From contig CAMBWJ010000018.1 of the NCBI GenBank assembly GCA_945871545.1, forward strand, positions 1 to 13,959: a stretch of DNA of 13,959 bases, in the 5' to 3' direction. Both the position numbers and the translations under genes were made by a program. The notes beneath the pieces were generated by a model, which saw only the letters and a list, made by a program, of their open reading frames with translations, had not been told where the DNA came from and did no database searches. Position 1 is the first letter of the stretch. Every line of letters starts with the position of its first letter. Below, piece after piece: positions 1-6,871 of this stretch. The DNA is from an uncultured Clostridia bacterium. Lineage in GTDB: Bacteria; Bacillota_A; Clostridia; Christensenellales; Aristaeellaceae.

Positions 1-275
1 TGATGATGTTCGACGAGCCCATCAACGGCGTGGACATGCTCACCCGGGACTGGGTGCTGGACGAGATCGCCGCGCGGCGCGCTCCCGAGCGCATCCTGCT
101 GATCTCCACCCACCTCGTTGAACAGGCCGAGCGCCTTGCGAACTGCGCGCTGTTTCTGCGGCGCGGCGAGCTGGTGCGCGGGGGCGCGATGGACGAGCTG
201 TGCCGGGAGAGCAGCCTGGAGGATCTCTACCGGGAGGTCTACGGTTCCCGCAGGGAGGAGGAAGCGTCATGCTGA
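1..275 (+). CDS. ABC transporter ATP-binding protein, C-terminal part (cut by window start)
   Basis: The reading frame is open at the left edge, so only the last ~90 residues of an ABC ATPase are visible. They contain the end of Walker B (MMFDEP, with the catalytic Asp-Glu pair), the D-loop (INGVD) and the H-loop histidine (LLISTH), in the order and spacing of the family. A short C-terminal tail (about 40 residues) follows, as in ATPases of ABC-2 type exporters. The stop codon TGA at 273-275 lies inside the next gene (ATGCTGA overlap), so the two are translationally coupled. The protein should hydrolyse ATP on the cytoplasmic face and drive the membrane subunit encoded next. The substrate is unknown. 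The P-loop and signature motif lie outside the window. Confidence 0.9.
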   Translation, partial: MMFDEPINGVDMLTRDWVLDEIAARRAPERILLISTHLVEQAERLANCALFLRRGELVRGGAMDELCRESSLEDLYREVYGSRREEEASC

Positions 276-1039
276 AGCTGATCAAATACGAATTTCGCCG
301 CAGCCGCACGAGCCTGATGGCGATGCTGGGCGCGGCTGTTGCGCTGTATCTGGCCGCGCCGCTGGGCGCAATGATGAATCGGGAGGGCCTGATGGGCGTC
401 TCGCTGTTCGGACTGATGTTCTACTGCTTCGCCGCCTACATTTACGTGCTGGTGCGGGGCGTGAGCGCCTACTCCGGTGAGCTGAGCACCCGCTCCGGCT
501 ATCTGATGCTGATGGTGCCGCGCTCCACGCTGTCCATCGTGCTCTCCAAGCTGCTGTTCACGCTGTGCTTCGCCATCGTCATGCTGGCGGTGTGCATTCT
601 CGCCTGCATGGGCTCCGCCATGATCTTCATGGACGAGGTGTTCGACGTGCGTGGCCTGGTTCCCATGCTGAAGTACGTCGCCCTGAACATGGAGATCGAC
701 CTCTCGGCGCTGGGCTTCTTCAGCCTGTACGCCGTGGTTTCGACGCTCATCAGCGTGATCTCGGTGGTGTCCATGGGCTACCTCTCCGCGACCCTCTCCG
801 CCGCCATCGCCGCCCGGGGCAAGGGCGCAAAGCTGCTCTCGGCGGTTCTGTTCCTGCTGCTGCTGATCCTGGTGGGCAAGGTCTCCACGCTGGCCGCGCC
901 GGAGGCTCTGGTGGAGGACTTCGTCGATCTGGAGACCGTTCTGACCTCCGCGATCCCCACGCTGCTGGTCAACCTGGGCTTCACCGCCCTGTTCACCTGC
1001 CTCAGCGCATGGATACTGAAAAAGAGGGTGTGCCTGTAA
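269..1039 (+). CDS. ABC-2-like transporter membrane subunit
   Basis: This is a 256-residue hydrophobic protein with about six predicted membrane helices (roughly residues 16-35, 41-63, 93-117, 148-172, 187-208 and 230-250). It begins with a short basic amphipathic stretch (MLKLIKYEFRRSR), typical of ABC-2 permeases. I start it at ATG 269 because AGGAGG at 256-261 lies 7 nt upstream; the frame could run back to 200, but that would lie deep inside the ATPase gene. It overlaps the ATPase stop by 7 bp, so the two form one exporter-type unit. The family assignment rests on topology and neighbourhood, since no specific sequence motif is visible. The substrate cannot be told; peptide, lantibiotic or lipid export are typical for such pairs. 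Confidence 0.8.
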   Translation: MLKLIKYEFRRSRTSLMAMLGAAVALYLAAPLGAMMNREGLMGVSLFGLMFYCFAAYIYVLVRGVSAYSGELSTRSGYLMLMVPRSTLSIVLSKLLFTLCFAIVMLAVCILACMGSAMIFMDEVFDVRGLVPMLKYVALNMEIDLSALGFFSLYAVVSTLISVISVVSMGYLSATLSAAIAARGKGAKLLSAVLFLLLLILVGKVSTLAAPEALVEDFVDLETVLTSAIPTLLVNLGFTALFTCLSAWILKKRVCL

Positions 1040-1042
1040 GCC

Positions 1043-2932
1043 ATGAACGCCGAGCTTGAATGGAAGATTCACAACCTGCCGGATTCGCCGGGCTGCTATC
1101 TGATGAAGTCCGGCGGCAGGATCATCTACGTGGGCAAGGCCAAGAACCTGAAGAACCGGGTGTCCCAGTACTTCCACGCCTCCCGCAGCCACACCCCCAA
1201 GGTGCGCGCCATGGTGGAGAAGGTGGACGACTTCGACATCATGCTGGTGGACGGCGAGATGGAGGCCTTCGCGCTGGAGTGCAACCTCATCAAGATGCAC
1301 CGCCCCCACTACAACATCCTGCTCAAGGACGACAAGCACTACCCCTACATCCGCATCGATCTGCGCGAGGACTTCCCCAAGCCGGAGCTGGTGCGCAAGC
1401 AGGCGAAGGACGGCGCGAAGTACTTCGGCCCCTATCAGGGCGCGACGGTGGTGCGCGAGGTGCTGGACGTGGTGCGCACGGTGTTCCCCATCCGCAACTG
1501 CACCAGCGCCATCAACCCGGACAAGCCCAGAAGGCCCTGCATGTACCACCAGATCGGCCAGTGCCTGGCTCCCTGCGCAGGGCTGGTCAGCAAGGAAGAT
1601 TATGCGGCGCAGCTCAGGCCGGTGATCGACTTCCTGAACGGAAAATATTCCCCGGTGATCGACGAGCTGACTTTGCGCATGCGCGAGGCCTCCGCCCAGA
1701 TGAACTACGAGCGCGCCGCGCTCTACCGCGACCGCATCCGCGCCGTGGAGAGCGTGATGCAGAAGCAGAAGGCCATCTCCACCGCCCAGGACGACCGGGA
1801 CGTGATCGCGGTGCTCAAGCGCGACGCGGACGCGCTGGTGGAGATGCTCTACATCCGCTCCGGGCGGCTGATCGGCTCGGAGAACTTCACGCTGGAGGGT
1901 GCGGGCGACGAGGAGCCGGGCGAGATCATCACCCAGTTCATCCTGCAGTACTATACGCCGGAGAACCTGCCGCCCACGGAAATCCTCCTCTCCGCCGATC
2001 CCCCGGAGAAGCATGTGATCGAGGAGCTGCTGACCGAGCTGCACGGCCGGCGCACCTACCTGTTCGCGCCGATGCGCGGCGAGAAGCTGAAGCTCATCCG
2101 CATGGCGCTGAAGAACGCCCGCGACCTTGCCGAGAAGCTGGACAAGCGCGCGGCAAGCAGCCATGAGCGCACTGTGGGCGCGTGCGAGGAGCTTGGCGAG
2201 GTGCTGGGCCTTGCGCATCCGCCCCGGCGCATCGAGGGCTACGACATCTCCAACACCCAGGGCGTGCTCTCCGTGGGCAGCCAGGTGGTGATGATCGACG
2301 GCGTGGCCCGGCACGACCAGTACCGCATCTACCGCATCAAGACCGTGCAGGGCGCAAACGACTTCGCCTCCATGCACGAGGTGATCACCCGCCGCCTGAG
2401 CCACGGCCTGAAGGAGCTGCATGAGCGCGGCGAGGCCGGGGAGGATCCCCGGGAGGGCAAGTTCTCCGACCTGCCCGATCTGATCCTGATCGACGGCGGC
2501 CGGGGCCAGCTCAACGCCGCCCAGGACGCGATGCACGCGCTGGGGCTGGACATTCCCATGTTCGGCCTGGCCAAGCGCATCGAGGAGATCGTGCTGCCGG
2601 ACTGCGACGAGAGCATCCTGCTGGACCGCCACTCCAACGCGCTGCACCTGATCCAGCGCCTGCGCGACGAGGCCCACCGCTTCGCCATCACCCACCACCG
2701 CAAACTGCGCAGCAAGGCCAGCGTGTCCTCCCGCCTGGACGGGGTTCCGGGCGTGGGCGAGAAGCGCAAGAAGGCGATTCTCAGGCACTTCCAGACGGTG
2801 GAGGCCCTGAAGAACGCATCCCTCGACGAGATCTGCGCCGTGCCCGGCATGACCCGCCCGGTGGCCGAGAACGTCTACGCCATGCTCCACGCCGTAGATG
2901 TGCAGGCTGCGGAAACCGATACAGACGAATAA
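1043..2932 (+). CDS. uvrC: UvrC, excinuclease ABC subunit C
   Basis: This 629-residue protein is full length for UvrC, which makes the two incisions flanking a DNA lesion after UvrA/UvrB damage recognition. The N-terminal GIY-YIG nuclease domain (residues ~12-95) has Tyr19, Tyr29 and Arg39 within GCYLMKSGGRIIYVGKAKNL. Four cysteines (153, 166, 174, 178) match the spacing of the UvrC iron-sulfur cluster ligands. A UVR motif for UvrB contact lies at ~202-237. The RNase H-like second nuclease domain shows GYDISN (Asp401), LILIDGGRGQL (Asp484) and ITHHRK (His551/552). A helix-hairpin-helix pair (~565-616) ends the protein. The gene starts 3 bp after the ABC membrane gene; its only Shine-Dalgarno candidate (GAGGG, 1024-1028) sits 14 nt away, so coupling to upstream translation is likely. 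All key residues are present, so it should be active. Confidence 0.98.
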   Translation: MNAELEWKIHNLPDSPGCYLMKSGGRIIYVGKAKNLKNRVSQYFHASRSHTPKVRAMVEKVDDFDIMLVDGEMEAFALECNLIKMHRPHYNILLKDDKHYPYIRIDLREDFPKPELVRKQAKDGAKYFGPYQGATVVREVLDVVRTVFPIRNCTSAINPDKPRRPCMYHQIGQCLAPCAGLVSKEDYAAQLRPVIDFLNGKYSPVIDELTLRMREASAQMNYERAALYRDRIRAVESVMQKQKAISTAQDDRDVIAVLKRDADALVEMLYIRSGRLIGSENFTLEGAGDEEPGEIITQFILQYYTPENLPPTEILLSADPPEKHVIEELLTELHGRRTYLFAPMRGEKLKLIRMALKNARDLAEKLDKRAASSHERTVGACEELGEVLGLAHPPRRIEGYDISNTQGVLSVGSQVVMIDGVARHDQYRIYRIKTVQGANDFASMHEVITRRLSHGLKELHERGEAGEDPREGKFSDLPDLILIDGGRGQLNAAQDAMHALGLDIPMFGLAKRIEEIVLPDCDESILLDRHSNALHLIQRLRDEAHRFAITHHRKLRSKASVSSRLDGVPGVGEKRKKAILRHFQTVEALKNASLDEICAVPGMTRPVAENVYAMLHAVDVQAAETDTDE

Positions 2933-2936
2933 GGCG

Positions 2937-2982
2937 CAAAAGAACCGCCTGCATGAAGCATCGTCCTCATGCAGGCGGTTCT
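2937..2982 (-). terminator. Convergent-gene terminator hairpin, probably bidirectional
   Basis: A perfect 16-bp inverted repeat (arms 2941-2956 and 2967-2982, core AACCGCCTGCATGA) encloses a 10-nt loop between the stops of uvrC and the minus-strand hydrolase. Read on the minus strand, the stem is followed directly by TTCTTTT, a usable U-tract, so it mainly ends the hydrolase transcript. On the plus strand the trailing sequence (GTGTGTTCC) is a poor U-tract, so termination of uvrC there may be weaker. Confidence 0.85.
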
Positions 2983-2995
2983 GTGTGTTCCGGAA

Positions 2996-3814
2996 TTACT
3001 TGAGGTTCGCCGCAAAGAATTCCGCAGTCGCGCCAGCAACCAGCTTGCGCACCGCGTCGTCCTCGCTGTAGAATCCGTAGCCGTGGCCTTCGCCGGTGGC
3101 GTCCAGGGTTTGCGCATGCAGACAGGCCGCGACATGCTCCGGCACGAAGGGGTGCACGCTTGCGTCGTCCCTTCCCCACATCACCAGCGCCGGGCCCTGC
3201 CACGCCGCAGCGGCCTCCGCCGCCGGATCCCGCACCCTGTCAAGATCGGCAAACCACGCCCTGCTCAGCTGCTGTACCTGCCCAAATACGGTGGTGTGAA
3301 CCACGTAACCCTCGGCCTCCGCCTGTGCCGCCATCGCCTCGTAGGCCTGCGCGCCGCCGAACAGCTCCTTCAGATCGCCAGTGTCCGCAGCGGGGGCCAG
3401 CAGCACGATCGCATCCGCAGCCGTGCCGCTTGCCAGCAGCTCCAGCACGATACACCCGCCCATGCTGTAGCCGAACAGGCCGAGCTTGCCCACGCGCAGC
3501 TTCGCCTTCGCACAATCGATGGCGTTGCGCACGTCCTCCTTCATGTTGCTCAGGGTGTTCATGCGGAAGCTCTCCGTGCTCTCGCCGCAGCCCGGGAAGT
3601 CCATCCGTATGGACGCGATTCCCCGCGCAGCCAGCGCAGTTGCCACCGCCGCAAAGCCCACGTTCTCCTCGCGGCTGCCGCCGTGGCCGTGGCACAGCAC
3701 CGCCAGCGGAACCTCGTCCACTCCGCCGGGGATCACCAGCGTGGCGGGCACCTGCACGCCGCGACTCTCATAACGGACCGCGCAGGATTTTACAGAGGAC
3801 GTTTTCTGCATCAT
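2996..3814 (-). CDS. Alpha/beta hydrolase (serine esterase/peptidase-like)
   Basis: The 272-residue protein has the alpha/beta-hydrolase layout: an oxyanion-hole HGHGG at residues 42-46, MDFPGCGES at 71-79, the nucleophile elbow GYSMGG with Ser117, a probable acid Asp216/217 in WGRDD, and His244 in GEGHGYG. It resembles the family often annotated as alpha/beta hydrolase or dienelactone hydrolase-like esterase; the substrate is not evident. No signal peptide is seen, so it is likely cytoplasmic. Two adjacent ATGs (3814 and 3811) follow GGAGGA at 3824-3819. The second has the more usual spacing, and I annotate the first. The frame stays open to 3955, but that extension would cross the promoter and looks untranslated. 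It is monocistronic, with its own promoter and a terminator shared with convergent uvrC. Confidence 0.9.
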   Translation of the reverse strand: MMQKTSSVKSCAVRYESRGVQVPATLVIPGGVDEVPLAVLCHGHGGSREENVGFAAVATALAARGIASIRMDFPGCGESTESFRMNTLSNMKEDVRNAIDCAKAKLRVGKLGLFGYSMGGCIVLELLASGTAADAIVLLAPAADTGDLKELFGGAQAYEAMAAQAEAEGYVVHTTVFGQVQQLSRAWFADLDRVRDPAAEAAAAWQGPALVMWGRDDASVHPFVPEHVAACLHAQTLDATGEGHGYGFYSEDDAVRKLVAGATAEFFAANLK

Positions 3815-3847
3815 TCGTTCCTCCAATCGGATTTTCGTTTTTGGAAT

Positions 3848-3877
3848 ATTATAGTGGATGCTTCCGCCCGCCGTCAA
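3848..3877 (-). promoter_or_regulatory. Sigma-A-type promoter for the alpha/beta hydrolase
   Basis: On the minus strand there is TTGACG (3877-3872), an 18-bp spacer, and a perfect TATAAT (3853-3848). The Shine-Dalgarno of the hydrolase lies 23 nt after the -10 box, leaving a short leader. It stands back to back with the promoter of the dipeptidase operon. Confidence 0.75.
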
Positions 3878-3939
3878 GAACGCCGCCGGAAAAGCCTGAA
3901 GGCCGCCTTGGCGCAAGCGGAAATCTCTGCCGCCCGCGA

Positions 3940-3967
3940 TTGACAAATCCCGCAAAAAATGGATAAT
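3940..3967 (+). promoter_or_regulatory. Sigma-A-type promoter for the dipeptidase-cmk-plsC operon
   Basis: A consensus -35 TTGACA (3940-3945) is followed after 16 bp by GATAAT (3962-3967). The local sequence turns AT-rich here against a GC-rich background. Transcription would start near 3974, giving a leader of about 35 nt before the dipeptidase ATG. The -35 boxes of this promoter and the divergent hydrolase promoter are about 60 bp apart. Confidence 0.75.
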
Positions 3968-4009
3968 AGTATACAGCGACTGATTTTCAACAACTGGAGG
4001 TTATGACCA

Positions 4010-5434
4010 ATGTTCATCGATTATGCAAAGATTGACGCGCGGGTGATGGAGCTCAAGGACGAGCTGATCCGCGACATTCAGAAGTGGGTCTCCATTCCCT
4101 CGGTATCCGCAGGCAGCGACGGCGACAAGCCCTACGGCCCTGTGGTGGCAAAGATGCTGGACACGGCGCTGGAAACCGCCCGCAACTACGGCTTTGAGAC
4201 CCGCAACATCGACTACTACGCCGGAGACATCTCCATGGGCAGCGGCGAACAGACCTTGGGCATGCTGGCCCACCTGGACGTGGTGCCCGCAGGCGAGGGC
4301 TGGACCCACGATCCCTTTGGCGGCGAGATCGCCGACGGCAAGATCTTCGGTCGCGGCACCATCGACGACAAGGGCCCGGCGCTATGCGCGCTGTACGCCA
4401 TGCGCGCGGTGCGCGACGCGGGCGTGCCGCTGAAGGACGGCGTGCGGCTCATCCTGGGCTGCGACGAGGAGGTGGGCATGAGCGACATGCGCTACTACGC
4501 CTCGAAGCTGAAGATGCCCGACTACGGCTTCTCCCCGGACGCGGAGTTCCCGGTGATCAACATCGAAAAGGGCGGCGTGAACGTGGAGCTGACTTATCGC
4601 GGCGAAGGCGAAAATGAGGCCGAGATCCCGGTGTACCAGCTCTACGCGGGCGAACGCCCGAATGTGGTGCCCGCACACGCCTATGCCATCGTCGGCACGG
4701 AGAAGCTTCCCTGCGCTGAAATCGAGAAGAGGATCGCGGCCCACGCGGCGGCGGTCAATCAGAAGCTGTCCGTGAAGGATCTGGGCGATGGTCGCGCGGA
4801 GATCAGCGCCGAGGGCGTGCTCTCCCACGGCTCGCTGCCGGAGCTGGGCGTGAATGCGGCAAGCGTGCTGCTGATCGCGCTGAAGGCCATCGGCGCGGGC
4901 GCGGGCGTGCAGCCGGCGCTCAATATGATGACCGAGTGCATCGGCATGGAGCCGGACGGCGCGTCCCTGAACATCAAGCGCGAGGACGAAATCTCCCACA
5001 ACCTGAGCTGCAACCTGGGCATCCTGCGCTGGGACGGCGAAAACTTCAGCGCCACGCTGGACATCCGCTATCCTCTGTGCACCAACGAGGTGGAGATTCT
5101 GGGCAACATCACCCGCACGGTGTCGAAGTACGGCGTGCATGTGCGCATGCTCGGCAGCCACACCCCGCACCACGTCCCCGCCGATCACAAGATCGTGCGC
5201 GGCCTGATGCAGGTGTACAACGAGCTGACCGGCGACGACGCGAAGCCCCTGGCCATCGGCGGCGGCACCTACTCCCGCATGATGCCCAACACCGTGGCCT
5301 TCGGCGTGGTGTTCCCGGGCCAGGAGGACTGCTGCCACATCGCCGACGAGTACATCGACATCGACAGCATGATGCGGGCCACCCGCATCTTCGCCCACGC
5401 CATCGCGGAGCTGGCCAGCGGCAACATCGCCTGA
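4010..5434 (+). CDS. pepV: M20 family dipeptidase, PepV/Sapep type
   Basis: This 474-residue protein matches the usual length and metal-site layout of PepV-type di-zinc dipeptidases, which cleave dipeptides and some beta-Ala dipeptides in the cytoplasm. Visible residues are His88 and Asp90 in AHLDVVP, Asp119/120 in GRGTIDDKG, the catalytic Glu153 with Glu154 in CDEEVG, Asp177 in SPDAEF, and His443 in CCHIADEY. His273 in SHGSLPELG matches the lid-domain histidine of PepV. The start at 4010 has GGAGG at 3996-4000, 9 nt upstream; an ATG at 4003 is out of frame. It is first in an operon with cmk and plsC, and its TGA (5432-5434) touches a possible upstream cmk start. Its place with cmk is probably a matter of co-transcription and not of shared pathway. 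Confidence 0.93.
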   Translation: MFIDYAKIDARVMELKDELIRDIQKWVSIPSVSAGSDGDKPYGPVVAKMLDTALETARNYGFETRNIDYYAGDISMGSGEQTLGMLAHLDVVPAGEGWTHDPFGGEIADGKIFGRGTIDDKGPALCALYAMRAVRDAGVPLKDGVRLILGCDEEVGMSDMRYYASKLKMPDYGFSPDAEFPVINIEKGGVNVELTYRGEGENEAEIPVYQLYAGERPNVVPAHAYAIVGTEKLPCAEIEKRIAAHAAAVNQKLSVKDLGDGRAEISAEGVLSHGSLPELGVNAASVLLIALKAIGAGAGVQPALNMMTECIGMEPDGASLNIKREDEISHNLSCNLGILRWDGENFSATLDIRYPLCTNEVEILGNITRTVSKYGVHVRMLGSHTPHHVPADHKIVRGLMQVYNELTGDDAKPLAIGGGTYSRMMPNTVAFGVVFPGQEDCCHIADEYIDIDSMMRATRIFAHAIAELASGNIA

Positions 5435-5448
5435 TGTGGGGGAGAAGT

Positions 5449-6123
5449 ATGCAGAAAATTTTTTCCATCGCCATCGACGGCCCCGCAGGCGCGGGCAAAT
5501 CCACCGTCGCCCGGGCCGCCGCCGAGGCGCTCGGCGCAATGTATCTGGACACCGGCGCGATGTACCGCACGGTGGGCCTGCACTTCCTCCGGGAAAACCT
5601 GCTGGAGGATCGGGACGAAATCGCCCGCCGCGTGGACGGCGTGAACGTGCAGGTGAAGTTTATGGACGGCGAACAGCACATGCTGCTGGAGGGCGAGGAT
5701 GTGACCGAGGCCATCCGCACGCCGGAGGCCTCCATGGCCGCATCCGCCGTGGGCGCGGTGAGCGAGGTGCGCGCCTACCTTGTGCGGCTCCAGCAGGAAA
5801 CCGCCCGGGGCATCTCCATCGTCATGGACGGCCGCGACATCGGCACCAAGGTGCTGCCCAACGCCACGCTGAAGGTCTACCTCACCGCCACGGCGGAGGT
5901 GCGCGCGCTGCGCCGCTACGCCGAGCTGCGGGGCAAGGGCGAAACCCCCGCCTACCACTGCGTGCTGGACGACCTGGTGGAGCGGGATTACAACGACATG
6001 CACCGCGCCGCCTCCCCGCTCATGCGGGCCGAGGACGCGCAGCTGCTGGATACCTCAAATCTCACGCTGAAGCAGTCGGTGGACGAGCTGGTTCGCCTGG
6101 CGCGCGCAGCCATCGGGGAGTGA
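5449..6123 (+). CDS. cmk: Cytidylate kinase
   Basis: The 224-residue protein phosphorylates CMP and dCMP with ATP, supplying CDP/dCDP for nucleic acid and lipid synthesis. It has the family P-loop IDGPAGAGKST (Lys17), the adjoining LDTGAMYR motif (34-40), MDGRDIGT (126-133, nucleotide binding) and the LID-type segment RGKGETPAYHCVLDDLVERD (161-180). The length is normal. I choose ATG 5449 because GGGGGAG lies 6-12 nt upstream; an in-frame ATG at 5434, overlapping the dipeptidase stop (TGATG), would add five residues (MWGRS) but has no good ribosome site. The gap to plsC is 7 bp. The order cmk-plsC-ispH/S1 recurs in Clostridia. Confidence 0.97.
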   Translation: MQKIFSIAIDGPAGAGKSTVARAAAEALGAMYLDTGAMYRTVGLHFLRENLLEDRDEIARRVDGVNVQVKFMDGEQHMLLEGEDVTEAIRTPEASMAASAVGAVSEVRAYLVRLQQETARGISIVMDGRDIGTKVLPNATLKVYLTATAEVRALRRYAELRGKGETPAYHCVLDDLVERDYNDMHRAASPLMRAEDAQLLDTSNLTLKQSVDELVRLARAAIGE

Positions 6124-6130
6124 CAAAAGC

Positions 6131-6733
6131 ATGGGCAAGAAATTCTACAACTTCTGCTGGGTGGCGCTGCGCCCGGTGTTCGACCTGCTCTATCCCCGCA
6201 GGGTGACGGGTCTGGAGAACCTGCCTGCGGAGGGCGGCTTTGTGCTCTGCCTGAACCACTGCTCCGCGCTGGATCCGCTGTTCGTATCCTCCCGCATCCC
6301 GCGAAAGCGCCGCATGTACTTCATGGCCAAGAAGGAGCTGTTCGAGCACAAGCTGCTGCGGCCCTTCGTCGTAGGCCTGGGCGGCATTCCGGTGGATCGC
6401 GGCAACGCCGATCTCTCGGCCATCCGCAGCTGCATGAAGGTGCTCAAGGACGGCTACGGCCTGGGCATCTTCCCCCAGGGCACCCGCAGCAAGGACAACA
6501 CCCCCACGCCCATGCTGCCCGGCGCGGCGATGATCGCGCTGCGCGGCGGCGTTCCGGTGATTCCCGCCTACATCGACGGCCCCTACCGCCTGTTCCACCA
6601 CGTGGACGTCCGCTTCGGCGCGCCGATGGATCTGTCCGACTTTGGCAGGCGCTGCGACCACGACACGCTGGTTGCCGCCACCGACCGCATCGCCGGCGCC
6701 ATCTGGGCCCTGCGCGATTGCGCAAAAAGTTAA
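6131..6733 (+). CDS. plsC: 1-acyl-sn-glycerol-3-phosphate acyltransferase (PlsC family)
   Basis: The 200-residue protein carries the acyltransferase motifs in order: NHCSALD (Asn42, catalytic His43, Asp48), GGIPVDRG (85-91, glycerol-phosphate binding Arg90), IFPQGTRS (113-120) and VPVIPAYI. It should acylate lysophosphatidic acid to phosphatidic acid at the membrane. An N-terminal hydrophobic stretch (~6-20) may dip into the membrane. Motif III reads FPQGTR where the textbook form is FPEGTR, so a Glu is replaced by Gln; the rest of the site looks intact. The start follows GGGGAG (6115-6120) by 10 nt, overlapping the end of cmk. It is last in the operon, followed by a hairpin terminator. Confidence 0.93.
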   Translation: MGKKFYNFCWVALRPVFDLLYPRRVTGLENLPAEGGFVLCLNHCSALDPLFVSSRIPRKRRMYFMAKKELFEHKLLRPFVVGLGGIPVDRGNADLSAIRSCMKVLKDGYGLGIFPQGTRSKDNTPTPMLPGAAMIALRGGVPVIPAYIDGPYRLFHHVDVRFGAPMDLSDFGRRCDHDTLVAATDRIAGAIWALRDCAKS

Positions 6734-6769
6734 CGTAAATTCACTGTAAATCCAGAATATTCTTGCAGG

Positions 6770-6815
6770 AATTCCGCTGACCCCGTCGAATAACGGACGT
6801 TAGCGGAATTTTTAA
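6770..6815 (+). terminator. Rho-independent terminator after plsC
   Basis: A 12-bp inverted repeat with one G-U pair (AATTCCGCTGAC at 6770-6781 against GTTAGCGGAATT at 6799-6810) runs into TTTTT (6809-6813). A short inner CCGT/ACGG pairing extends the stem. It ends the dipeptidase-cmk-plsC transcript. The remaining ~55 nt before ispH hold only a small ATTCC-CCA-GGAAT repeat (6827-6839), and I see no convincing promoter. Read-through into ispH therefore remains possible. Confidence 0.8.
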
Positions 6816-6871
6816 TTGTTCGCTGCATTCCCCAGGAATCTGAAGGCTGAGAACGGAAGGGACTGAGACCG

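Noticed and set aside
239..2890. An 883-residue open frame on the minus strand opposite the ABC membrane gene and uvrC
   Set aside because: Its product is a His/Gln/Ala/Val-rich string with no domain, and it lies antisense to a clear uvrC. Strong GC bias at third codon positions removes stop codons on the opposite strand, which explains it.
3815..3955. N-terminal extension of the alpha/beta hydrolase back to 3955
   Set aside because: It would cross a good promoter and the ribosome site at 3824-3819. The added residues have no family resemblance, and the two ATGs at 3814/3811 are well placed.
4382..5539. A 385-residue minus-strand open frame opposite the dipeptidase
   Set aside because: Shadow frame from GC-rich codons with no recognisable domain; it also crosses the start of cmk.
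6763..6791. TTGCAG-17-TCGAAT as a promoter for ispH-S1
   Set aside because: Both boxes match the consensus poorly and the -10 falls inside the plsC terminator loop.
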